64,000 nucleotides of DNA from Lepidurus packardi. Its lineage: Eukaryota > Arthropoda > Branchiopoda > Notostraca > Triopsidae. Location of the stretch: contig JAKZAN010000004.1 of assembly GCA_023053545.1 (NCBI GenBank), positions 1,426,001-1,490,000 of the forward strand, written 5' to 3'. The position numbers were made by a program, and so were the translations under genes. Numbering within the stretch: position 1 is the first letter of the stretch; every line of letters starts with the position of its first letter. Shown here one piece after another: positions 53,115-64,000 of the stretch. The notes below the pieces were generated by a model. The model did not search any database. It saw only the letters and a list, made by a program, of their open reading frames with translations, and was not told the DNA's origin.

Positions 53115-56100
53115 ATGGCTGCAGCAAGGTATGGCATGTATCCGCAGCATGCGCCGCATAAACCCATCGTATCTCCGGAATCTGCATTGGCCGGCGATAT
53201 CTTTGATCAGTTTTGTAATGCCGTCACTTTCAAGTCCATTTTGGCGTTACATCGCCGGTTATGCGATGTCTTACGCATGCGACCCACCAATATGGCGCAT
53301 TTTTACCCAAAATTGAAGGCCAAGTTGAAATCCTGGCGTGCGCAGGCGCTCTGGACCAAGTTTGATAAACGCGCCAATCATCGAGTCTATAATCGGGGGA
53401 AAGCCTGTACGAACACAAGGGTGAGCCTGATTATTTATTTTTTTCATAATTTTTATATTTTTCCATAATTTTTTACTTATTTTTCCCTTCATTTTTTGAG
53501 AGAAAATTGTTTTGGAAACTCTTTTGAAACATTCCTAATGATATTTTTTTTTGTTGTGGTCGTGTTGGTTTTGGGTTTGTTGCGTAATAGGTGTTGATTA
53601 TTGGTTGTGGTCCATGTGGCTTGCGTGCAGCTATTGAAGCGCAACTTTTGGGGGCCAAAGTGGTCATTTTGGAAAAACGGGATCGTTTTTCGCGGAACAA
53701 TGTATTGCATCTTTGGCCGTTTCTTATCCACGATTTACGTGCTTTAGGGGCGAAGAAATTTTTTGGCAAATTCTGCGCTGGAGCTATCGATCACATAAGT
53801 AAAATTGTTCAAATCCAAAAATCGAAAAAGCAAATGAATGGTCGTAAAGAATAATTTTAAAAAAATTAAATGGAACTTTTGTTAGGTATTCGGCAATTGC
53901 AGTGCATTCTTCTTAAAGTGGCCTTATTGTTGGGCGCGGAAGTGCATGAAAATGTAGGATTTGAGGGTCTTTTGCCTCCACCGGAAGACCAATCTACGGG
54001 TAGTTATTTATACAAAAGAACTAATTAATGAATCTTAATTAATATGAGTGATTTGTTTGTGTGTCTGTATGTTGATGAATGACGTAGGAATAGGGTGGCG
54101 TGCACAGCTAAGTCCTCCGAACCATCCTGTTGCGCAATACGAGTTTGATGCCCTTATTGGAGCCGATGGAAAGCGCAATACCCTTCACGGTAAATTAGAA
54201 AGCAACTTTCTGGGGGGAAAGATTATGCTGATACATTTTTAGAAAACTAGGCTGCGTGAACCAAAAGAGTAGTTAGGTTTAGAGCAAATTCACTTACTTT
54301 CATGATATTCTCGTTGGTTTTGATTGGATTTGAGGTCTTTCACTTTATTTCCTCCCAGTCAGTTTAACAACGAATTGTCGAAATCATACTCGTTCTACTG
54401 CATTGTACTGTACGGTACTCTACAACAGTGAAAATAAGCTCCAAACATGGAGGACGGAAAGGAACGACCCAAGTTTCATTGTTTGACATAGTTTTGAGTG
54501 TTTTGACAATCAACTGTTTGTTTCGTAGTACAATGTTATTAGGATTTCATTGAACTGGAAAAGAAAAAGAAAGTTTAGGGAAACAAAAAAATGTATGTAC
54601 ATACATTCTTGCTTGATATTATTGTATTTTTTTCCTCTCTTGTTTAGGATTTGGACGGAAGGAGTTTCGGGGCAAATTGGCCATCGCTATTACTGCTAAT
54701 TTCGTGAACCGGCACTCGGAAGCGGAAGCTCGCGTTCAGGAAATCTCCGGCGTAGCTTTCATCTTCAACCAAAAGTTTTTCAAAGATTTATACGCAGCCA
54801 CGGGGATTGACTTGGAGAATATCGTGTATTACAAGGACGATACGCATTACTTCGTCATGACGGCCAAAAAACAGTCACTTTTAGCCAAAGGCGTCATTTT
54901 AGAAGATTTCCCCGATACGCAGCGTCTTTTATCACCGCAAAACGTGAGCAAGAATGCGTTGATGGATTACGCGCGCGAAGCGGCGGATTTCTCAACGAAT
55001 TACCAATTACCTACGCTGGATTTCGCCGTCAATCACTACGGGCAGCCAGACGTAGCCATGTTTGATTTTACTTCCATGTTTGCCGCCGAAAATGCCTCCA
55101 GAATCGTGGAAAAACACGGACATCGACTCCTGATGCAAATTGTGGGCGATAGTTTGTTAGAGGTACATTCTGTTCGAGATTTTTAATAAGTTTTTTTTAT
55201 TAATGCGAATGACTTTGTTGCTTTGTAGCCTTTTTGGCCTACCGGTTCGGGTTGTGCCCGCGGATTTTTAAGTTGTTTCGACGCGTGCTGGTCTGTACTG
55301 CAATGGTCCAAGCGCACAATGACGCCGTTAGAGGTCGTCGCCGAACGCGAGTCCATCTATCGGTTATTGGCACAAACGACGCCCGAAAATTTGCACAAAG
55401 ATTTCAATGGGTACTCTTTGGAACCCCAAACGCGGTATCCTACCTTGAATATGCGCGCAGTGCTACCCTTTCAAGTCCGCAGTTTGTTTGATACAGACGA
55501 TCCGAGCAGCGTGGAGAAAGTTTGTGAAGAATCAGATCATAAGCGTCTTAAAAGAGGTAAGTTTAAGTTTAGTTCCTCTTCAAGGCTCCCGTATATCTTA
55601 GCTTGGTATAACCCGTTACCAGGGAATTTTGGAACATTTTTTGGAAAAAAAAAACAGTGCATTTCATGAATCATAATGCGAACATTAAAATTAATATTAA
55701 CATATTGTTAGCAATTTATATGCGAATTAAATATTATCGATTACTTTTTTACTTCCTTACGGAAGGCTGTCGGAAAACCATAACAAACATCAACGCCATC
55801 TGTGGTATTTTGCTTCAATAAGCTAAGGAAGCCTAATGCTGTAGTTATAATTTGACTGTAACACATAGTTGGTAATGGAAGTTCTTACAGTGACAATAAC
55901 AAATTTATACTTTGTCATGTTAAGCATAATAGAAATTATGGATTTATTAGTTATTATTACTATTACTCTTAGAACTTAACCAATAACAAACACCAACGCC
56001 ATCTATATTACTGTTTTGCATCAATAAGCTAAGGTAGACGAAAGCCATAGTGATATAGTTACGATTTGACTGTAACAAATAGTTTTTTTCATTGCATTTC

Positions 56101-59100
56101 TAAAAGTAATAATAATAATAATGAGGAGTGTATACTTCTTCACATTAAATATAATAGAAATTAAGGATTTATTACCTATTATTACTATTTCTATAAGAAC
56201 TTAAACACAACACGTTCTCCGGATTTAGTGACAAAGAAGTGTACTATATTCCGTTGTCAAAAGTGACACTAGTGTGTCAAATGTCGACCAATTAAGTTTT
56301 CTTTCAGCTAATGAAGTGAAAGAAATTTAACGACTCTCATCAACGAAAGTTGATTAGATTCGTTAACCTTACCTAACCTAAGCTAAACTAAGCTAACCTA
56401 ACCGAAAGCATTTCCAATCCAACTACCAATTTTCAATTCGAGTGACACTCGTTCTTTTTCCGGATAACGTTTTGCAACAATATGACACACGACATGTCAT
56501 TTTACCTCTAGATTTCAAACCTGAGAACCTGTTGCTTAAACAATAACAAACATCAGTGCCATCTATGACTGTTTCCAATCAGTAAGCTAAGGAAGTACCG
56601 AGCCTTAAACTTTAGTTTGTGCAATTTCCTGATTAGTATTTAAGAGCCACACTGGGAATTCATAAGGAATTCTTGCTTTACCTTTAAGGAATTCATAAAT
56701 ATCGCTTTTTTCCCCAAAATCTAGCCGAATCGGTGTTGGAGGCGAGTAGGTTGTTGTCATGGTTAAAACAACAAGTGGATGGGTACCCTGGTGTTCGCGT
56801 CGAGGACTTGAACACTTCTTTAAAAGACGGATTGGCCTTGTGCGCCGTCATACATCGTTATCGACCTGAGCTAATCGATTTCTACGCCTTGGACCCTGGG
56901 GACATGGCCATCAACAGTCAGTTAGCCTTTGATATTTTGCAAGATTTAGGGATTTCCTTGGTTATGACCGGCGTCGAAATGGCGCAGTGCGACGTGCCGG
57001 ACACGTTAACCATGCTCGCCTACCTTACGCAAGTCTATGACCTGTTCCGCAAAGAAATTCCTCAAATCCGCAAAGCCTCGCACGTAAGATGTCCTATTCT
57101 CCCCACCCAAGTGATGTTTAATTTTTCGGAATCACTACAAATCACTGTAGGATCCGGATATGGACGACGAGTTGGTCGCCGGGAAAGTTCTGGTCAAGTC
57201 AACTCAGGCTCAGCGTCACCCACTTCTGAATAAAATGCCGCGGTTGTCGAACCGTAAGCCGAGCGGCGGTTCCCGCGAAGGAACGCTTAAGATCGGCGCA
57301 GATCGCCGCAACTCGGAGAGCCTACGTCGCGGCCGCAAACGCCGCAGCACGGACAAAACGATGGTACGTATACAGTCCATCCATGTCTATGTTCATGTGT
57401 ATCTTGTAATGTATGATGAACCATGGATGGTAAGAGTTTCGCAATTGGGGTTTTGGGGGTGGAACGGGAAGGTCCACTTTAAGAGATTTCTTTGGTGTCG
57501 GGAGGCTTGTTTTATGCTTCTCGCTTGTTTCCAGTCCTTGAACCGACAACAAGTTGAGCGCGAATTGGACGAGAACCGGGATGAGCGGAAGCAACGCTTT
57601 GCGACCGCTCAGAAGTTACAGTTCCAACGAAGTATGACCATGTTAACGGCGGCGTATTCCCGGGTCGGGTTGGCCGGCGACGAAGTCCCTGAACCCGATC
57701 CGGAACGCGCTCGGGCGAAACAATTAGAGGACATGGCCCTCTTTCTGTACCGTCTCGACTCTGACTTTGAGGACAAAAAGCGTCGGCTTGAAAAAATGTT
57801 GTTTCATAATCGAATTCCCGTAAGAATCGCATGAAAGCAAACATAGAGGTGTAACTTAACTTTCTAACGCTTGTTGCGTGATGAACGGATTGCAGTAAGA
57901 AAATAAGTAAACGAACTAACCCATGGAATGCTTATTGCTGGATTAGTGACGAATTGGAATGGTTCGACGCATGTTTTGACAAAGTCGTTGAAACAAGCCG
58001 ACCGACGCCTTCTTTCAACGGTCGGTATTTTGTTTAGGAACATGGGCGACCGAGGCCGATGTTGGGCGAGTCCCAAGGAGCATTACAAGGGAAGGTGAAA
58101 GAACTGGAAGAGAAACTACGAGCTAACGCTCCGCGATCCAAACCCAAAGATCTTATCCGCGCCGTAGGTTAGTAGTTTGGGTTCAGTGTGATGGAAAACA
58201 CGGTCTTCATGGTCTTCATCGTGTTTTCAGGTAAGATTGAGAAGAGCGACTGGAACGTTCAGCGGCTCGACAAGAAGCGCGAGGAGAACCAAGTATGCGT
58301 CACGAGTGACAAGGAGAAGAACATGGAAATGAAGATGTGTAAAGAGACGTTTACAGACAAAGTTCGTATAGTTAACTACGTCAAGACAGTCAAGTAAGGC
58401 GTCCGTTTTTCTTCTTGTGTGTTAAAAGTACGAGGCCATGAACAAGCGGTTACATGGACTGCCTAATGAGGTAGAAGCCAAGTACGCTGGAGTAGATCAG
58501 AGTCTCAAGAAACTGGAGAAGAAGTTGAAAGAAGGTAGTACTTTAGAAGTAGGCCAACGCGGCAGTAATAAGGTCTCTGCGATGGCTCAGCAGTTCGCCA
58601 CCAAGTTGACCAAGAAGGAGAAGGCCAGCGCGGACACAATGAAATCGGTACGTCCTTTCATGTCTTGGGTCTAACGTCCTGAGATGAATTAGTTGGAGTA
58701 GAAAGTTGGTTTGTAACCCTTTTTTGGGTTGTTTGGTGGTAGAGTTTCAAACCAATGCTGCCCTTGCCTCCAAGCGGAGGTTCAGAGAACTGCTACATCT
58801 GCCGTAAACGGGTGTACCTTATGGAACGCATGTCGGCCGAAGGCAAGTTCTTCCATCGAGCCTGTTTCAAGTGTCAGTACTGCGCGGCGCTCTTGCGATT
58901 AGGTAAGATCATCGAACATGGCATGGACAAGACCCATCCCTAGGGTGAAAATTGGACTTTGTAACCATTTTTGTCGACGTTCTACTTAGGGAGCTATAGT
59001 TACGTACGGGACGACATGCTCGGCGGGTTGTTCCTATGCATGTCACATGTCAACATGCAGTACCAAATGCGGTCGGAATTGAAACGGAAGTTGGAAGAAG

Positions 59101-62100
59101 TTGACGGTCCGCCGACGAAAATGACCCTGGTAAGTGACTGGTAAAAACCGTCTCTTACCCTGGCCGGTAAGAGACGGTTTTGATAGGTGAAGCAGGGAAA
59201 CATTGGTGTGTTGTGTCTTGCGTAGGTGACTAGTCCGGACGAATCAGGTTCGCCTGTCAATTCGCAGACGCCGTCCACACCATCCGCCTCCCCGGCCATC
59301 GCTGCCCTTCAGGCGGTCGAGAAGGAAGCACGAGGGGGCACTCCCGAGCGAGTCGAGTTTGAGAACTCAGCCTCAGCGATGCAAGAGAAGGAAGCATTAG
59401 TAGAAATCGATGAGGATGAATGGACGGATCGGAATTTTGGTCCTTCTGCTACGCCGACGTCGGACGATGCCTCGTCGTCAGATTACAGGTACATTGAAAC
59501 GGCTGGGTACATGATTCTGAATAGGTTTTCACTGTTATGATTTGAAGTGGCGAGGAAGATGAGTATGAGGAAGATGAAGACTTGGAGATGGGCGTCGAGC
59601 GGCCTATGACGGCGTATGAGACACTGCAATTGGCCAAAGACTGGCAGCGGAAGTACTCTATAGATGATGTGGTTGATTCCGACGATGAGGGGAGTGATAA
59701 GCAAGTGGAGAGAAGAAGGAAACCAAAGAGTAAGTTAGCGGACGTAGTCGAAGACCGGGGGGACGCTGGAATCGAGGGCGGGATTTTCCTGAAAGTTCCG
59801 CGGTCACCACAAGCTGCTGCCAGCGGATCTGACACTGAGGTAAGCCCTCTCCCTTTTTGCCTTTTTAGAAGAAATCGAGAACAATACAAGAGAAAGAATG
59901 ACGAGATCTACAGCTCGTGAATCGTTTATGCTAAACAAGTCGTTCGTGTTAACATGGCGGTCAGGTGGCGACAGGATCCGATGAAGAAGATGAAGAAGGT
60001 GATTATGAAGAGTGTGAAGAGGAGGAAGACTATGACGACGAAGAGCTGGAGGAAGAGGAAGAGAGCGATGACGAGGACAACTCGGCTACCGAGATCGACA
60101 CCGACTCGGAGTTCGACATTGACCAAATAGAAGTCCGCCAAGAGATCCCCACCATTGTCGTCGACGAATCAGGCGAACAATGTAACGGTAGTATGGAGTC
60201 CATGTCCACACCACAGGTAACCCAACCGCCACCTTCAGCAGAACCGCTAGCCAAGTACATCCAGCAACGTATACCTCTCTCGGGGATGCGTCCGACCGAG
60301 CCAGAAGTGGTAGGCTATGACTCCCAACGCTCCGCCAGCATGAGTAACCTGCCGCAGGAGGAGAACCCGAAAGAGAACGTCGTGGCCCCGAAACCGCAGC
60401 GTCCGGGTCTGCTGGCGAACCTCCGCCGCCATGAGTTGATGAGCAACTCGACGTCGGATATCCAAGCAGCCAAACATGCCGCCGCACGGAAGCAGTACTT
60501 GCTTGGATCACCTTCATCCGTGCCCCCGCCTCAGAAATCCGCATCGGTTGCCCACTTGGACACAAAGTTGAAAAGCCTCAACGACCGAATTTCCGAAGCT
60601 CAGAAACTGCTCAACCCGGCGCCGCAACCCAGCCCTTCTATGCAAGTCTTCATGGAAAAATCAGGGAATCTCTTCCAAACTATTTCTCCCATGTCGTCAG
60701 GTCCCGACATTTCCAAGTTCACTGTAAGTACGGAAACGGTAAGAAACGCAGAAAATGGCCCGACTACCCTCCACGGTACTGTGCTACCGAAGTCGTACGT
60801 GTCTGTGGATGCCAAGAAAAACGAACAGGAAATCGTGTCTCCAGTGGTTGTGGTTGAAAATCTCGCCATAATGACTGACGACTGCAAAGTGGTCTTAGAG
60901 ACCTTAGACAAAGTTTTGGAGCCGGCAGTTTGTAGCCCAAAAGCCGATACCGTTGTTGATGACTCTCCTGTTATCCCAATTGAACCGGTTGCCGTGAACG
61001 AAATCATGGTGCTCAGCGAAGATCGGCTGCAAGGGAAGGAAGATCTAGAAGAGGAGAGGGCTGAGGTTGAAAGACTGGATGAAAAAGCGTCTACTGAATC
61101 GGACGGGCAAGAAGACGACGATGAAAGTCAGGACGAGGAGAGTGAACGGAAATCTCCGTTACACGAGACATCCATAAATGTCCCCTTGTTGTTGGCCTCC
61201 TGCCGAGCGGACGACAAATCGGATTTGGAGGAGGAGAACGTAGACGACTCGTCTTCCGATGGCTCTGCTCATGATGATGAAGAGTGTAGGGTCGAGTCGT
61301 TCAACGGTGATACTTCGTCTAGCTTAGGGACCGATACGGAATCCGAGTTTGATCGAATCTATGAAACAAGCAACGATTATGTGCAATTTTCTATTCCTTG
61401 TGTTGAAATTGAAGACACTTCCCTGTCATGTGCTATTGTCCCTCTGATCCCGCCCAAAGCTATGGATACCTTACCAGAAATCGAAGAAGACTGTGAAGAG
61501 AACCACCTAATAGCGGCCGAGAACCCACCCGTTCCTACCGTTGCAGTATCCACCCATACTCTGACTATACCCTGGAAAAACATTGCGGTGCAGGAAGACT
61601 TCGATTTGAGTCCAGAAGAGCGACCAAGTGAGGAAGTCGCGGTTAAGGTCCAACATACTGTCAGTCAGAACGTTGAAGTCGACGATGTCCCCTTCATGAA
61701 CCGGTCTATTCCGCGGGCGAGGTCGCGTGAATCAATTGACTCGTCTCGCCTCCTGACTGAAACCGAAACTTCAGATTGGGCGGACTGCATGGAAGAGGAC
61801 TTCCAGGTGAACACCGAGTTTGTCACAACCCGTAAGAAGAGTAAAGACAAGGGTAATAAAAGTAGCAAGAAATACGAAGACAAGGTCAACAGTGAAGAAA
61901 AGGAGAAAGAGAAACCAGCGTCTGTTCTTTTGGCGGAAATGGAAGACATTGATTTTGCGGATCAGAGTAGTAACGGTAGTCGGAAAGACTTGGCTCAACA
62001 GCACCAGCCGTTAGAACAAGGTTACCTTGCCCTACAAAACGACCTGAGCCCCGAGCAATCGTTACCTCTACCCCTGGGGAACCTCTCGGTACCTTTCTCC

Positions 62101-64000
62101 AAGACTCGAGACTCTTTGGCGTTGCGCCGGGAGAAGACTCCTTTGTACAGTCCAGCCGTTACGCCCTCCTTGAAAAAGTACTTACCATCACCCAGCGTTG
62201 CGAGGAAGAAGGAGGCCTTGAGTCAAGAACGTGAACGACAGAACGATGTGATCCGCGACTTGGTACTCGCCCGCATTCCCGCCCCTAAGCGTCGAGGTTC
62301 GCGCGACTCCATGAGTCCGCCGAGTTCGAACCATGCGTCACGTGCGGGGTCTGAGGCACGGACTTTGTCCCCCAAACCGACACCCGAAAACATTATGAAA
62401 ACGCCTGTAAGCTCTACCTCTAATAACCTCCCTGAAACGCCCATAACTCACCCACAAAAATTCCTAGCACGCGAATTGTTCACTCCTATCAAGACAGACA
62501 AAGACACGTCCTTTGAGTTTAAGACCCCTTGTATCCCTCTGCGCACTGAGGAAACCATGATCACTACCGTCGAACGCGAAAAGGCGCGACAACAGGCCCG
62601 TGCCAAAGCGCACGGAAAGATGGACGAGGAGTTGGGGTTGAGCCCGCCTGATTATATTGTAAACTTGAAGGACAGGCTGCGGCGGAAGGCAAGTGTCACC
62701 GAATCTGACACGGTCCTCACGCCAAAGTTCACACCAACACGAGCCAGGGCGTTCTCGGAACCCCAGCCGGGCGCTCCTTCCCCTTACAATCCTGTTAGCA
62801 GCACCAAAGTTCTTTCAGATCCACTTTCAGTGTCACTGTCACACTCCGCAACGACTCCAAATCAACTTGCAGCACCATCGGCTTTTAACTTATCCATGTT
62901 AGAGCCGATTCGGATAAGCGAAGCGTCCCAAAGGGACTCCACTTCCTCTCCAACAGGTTTGTCACCCCCTCAAAGTCCTCGTTCAACTTCGTCCAAGTCC
63001 TCCACCTATCTCTGGGCAGGACTGTCCCCTGCCGAGTCTTTGGAAGGCCAGCTGGACGATGATGGAACCAAGAAGCCCACGAAGGAGACAGGGAAACCCA
63101 TTAAAAAGTCCAAAGATCCGGAACGAAGGAAGAGTTTGATTCAAACAATCGCCGGGATTTTTAAAAGCAGTGATAAGAAAGACAAGGAGCCCCAGTCACC
63201 CAAGAACCCGAAAAGTCCTTTGAAAGACAAAATCCCTTTGCTGAAATCAACACCCAAGAAAGAAAAGCTCACCACCCCCGAGCCGCCACTACAAACAGCT
63301 ACTCCTAAGCCGAAGGAAGAAGCTGCGTTACGCGAACGGACGCTAAGTACGCCGTCATCCCTTGAACGGGGACCAATTGACCCGGTTACCAGGAAACAGT
63401 CGCGAGAACGGTCGGTTTCCGACGCACCGCCTCTTTCCAATGCTAGCTTACAAACGCCAGGCACTGCGTCGCCCAGAGGATCATCGCTCCGCGACGTCAC
63501 TCCACCGTCCGAATCAAGTGTACTTGACAGCGGTCACCGGTTGTCCAAACAAGCCAAACAGGCCGCCCGACAAGCTGAGCTGAAACGGTAAATCCTGAAG
63601 TTCACTGCCTTGAAATGTATTGTAAGTTGGTGTTATCCAGGTTACGGATGGCCCAAGCGATCCAGCGACAGCTGGAGGAGCTGGAGGTCAAGCAGAGGGC
63701 CTTGGAGGAACAAGGCGTTAAAGTCGAGAAGGCTTTACGCGGAGAAGAAGGTAAGTGGTCTGCGGTTTAGCTGTCTGTTGGAACCGCGGATATATGGTCG
63801 TTTGGGGATTTCTTTTCCAGACGGGGTAGGGAAGGACGAGGCGGCGTTAATGCAGGACTGGTTCCACCTAGTGCATGAAAAGAACGCGTTAAGTCGCTTT
63901 GAACAAGAATTGATGGTCCGGGCGCGAGAGTTGGAGTTGGAGGATCGTCACGCGCGTGTACAACAAGAATTGAAAGAGCGGATGGCCGTCGAAGGTTAGA
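53115..64000 (+). CDS. Mical: Mical, F-actin methionine monooxygenase (C-terminus beyond window)
   Basis: FAD enzyme that oxidises actin Met residues and disassembles filaments downstream of semaphorin/plexin. Exons: 53115-53420, 53591-53798, 53886-53999, 54088-54189, 54648-55162, 55229-55556, 56725-57083, 57151-57363, 57535-57819, 58038-58167, 58231-58292 (end uncertain), 58429-58647, 58743-58902, 58990-59129, 59226-59488, 59548-59839, 59965-63587, 63641-63750, 63821-63994 (then donor GT). About 2534 residues are seen. The FAD domain spans 1-520 (dinucleotide motif GCGPCG at 107-112, [28 protein letters not shown]). The CH domain is about 528-640 ([19 protein letters not shown]). The LIM domain starts at Cys964 ([20 protein letters not shown]). 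A 3.6-kb exon encodes an acidic then Ser/Pro-rich linker. The bMERB (Rab-binding) domain starts at [15 protein letters not shown] and is cut by the window edge. Confidence 0.96.
55584..55782 (+). repeat. CTTAGCT-type dispersed repeat, copy 2
   Basis: Begins GGCTCCCGTATATCTTAGCT, as at 32015, shares GGAATTTYGGAAC shortly after, and runs into the CAAACATCAACGCCATCTGTG block that also ends copy 1. It lies in Mical intron 6. Confidence 0.6.
55783..56602 (+). repeat. tandem array (about 200-225 bp unit) in Mical intron 6
   Basis: Units start with AACAAACAYCARYGCCATCT at 55783, 55985 and 56545. Units 1 and 2 both contain CAATAAGCTAAGG, GATTTGACTGTAACAMATAGTT, AATATAATAGAAATTAWGGA and TATTATTACTATT. 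Unit 2 is interrupted by the MITE at 56208-56534; removing the element and one target copy leaves a spacing of about 225 bp. Confidence 0.75.
56208..56534. mobile_element. hAT-like MITE, copy 2
   Basis: A 327-bp element. Left end CAACACGTTCTCCGGATTT; right end, read inversely, CAACAGGTTCTCAGGTTT. It is flanked by an exact 8-bp direct repeat, CTTAAACA (56200-56207 and 56535-56542). It shares GTGACACTAGTGTGTCA, CTCATCAACGAAAGT, TTCCAATCCAACTACCAATT and ACGTTTTGCAACAAT with copy 1 at 19465. No coding capacity. It contains an extra CCTAACCTAAGCTAA run absent from copy 1. Confidence 0.88.

Noticed and set aside
60030-63500. Antisense and alternate-frame open frames within the large Mical exon
   Set aside because: Produced by the GC-richer, acidic and Ser/Pro-rich coding sequence of Mical.

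Overview
This is nuclear DNA from an arthropod, most likely a crustacean. The genes have many short GT-AG introns, are AT-rich between exons, and encode arthropod-type orthologues of scalloped, canoe and Mical. Nothing in the window fixes the species. No bacterial operon, CRISPR array or convincing tRNA/rRNA gene was found.

Layout. Position 1-444 (minus) is the 5' end of a secreted cathepsin-L-like/I29-domain gene with a TATA box. From 0.8 to 1.9 kb lie a hAT-like non-autonomous element and the 3' end of a LINE. XPO5 (exportin-5) is complete on the plus strand at 2160-7953, in 8 coding exons. Tail-to-tail with it is an unrecognised single-exon type I membrane protein (8188-8979, minus) carrying PRKGAP repeats. 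That gene is head-to-head with RPS10 (9507-10508, plus). About 11 kb without a supported protein follows, rich in repeats, and probably holds upstream non-coding exons of the TEAD/scalloped gene (coding 21880-30025, plus). Between scalloped and canoe is a T-rich stretch with a nuclear copy of mitochondrial nd2. Canoe/afadin fills 33690-48009 on the minus strand (29 coding exons, 1868 codons), with a decayed pogo/Tigger transposon in one intron. A torsin (49813-51310) and a Mical F-actin monooxygenase (53115 to beyond 63994) follow on the plus strand; Mical is cut by the window edge inside its C-terminal bMERB domain.

The genes do not form a pathway. XPO5 exports pre-miRNA, RPS10 is a ribosomal protein, scalloped is the Hippo-pathway transcription factor, canoe links adherens junctions to actin, torsin is an ER/nuclear-envelope AAA+ protein, and Mical oxidises actin. 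Canoe and Mical both act on cortical actin, but their proximity is probably incidental.

The less expected content is in non-coding DNA: a ~325-bp hAT-like MITE present twice with 8-bp target duplications, one copy inserted into a tandem array in a Mical intron; a family of 'AAGGACGTTTTCC' repeats confined to the scalloped region in both orientations; a four-copy ~215-bp satellite-like array in the scalloped intron that splits the TEA domain; an in-frame 48-bp extra exon in scalloped; and the nd2 insert, which reads only in the mitochondrial code. All exon borders were read by eye from reading frame and splice consensus.
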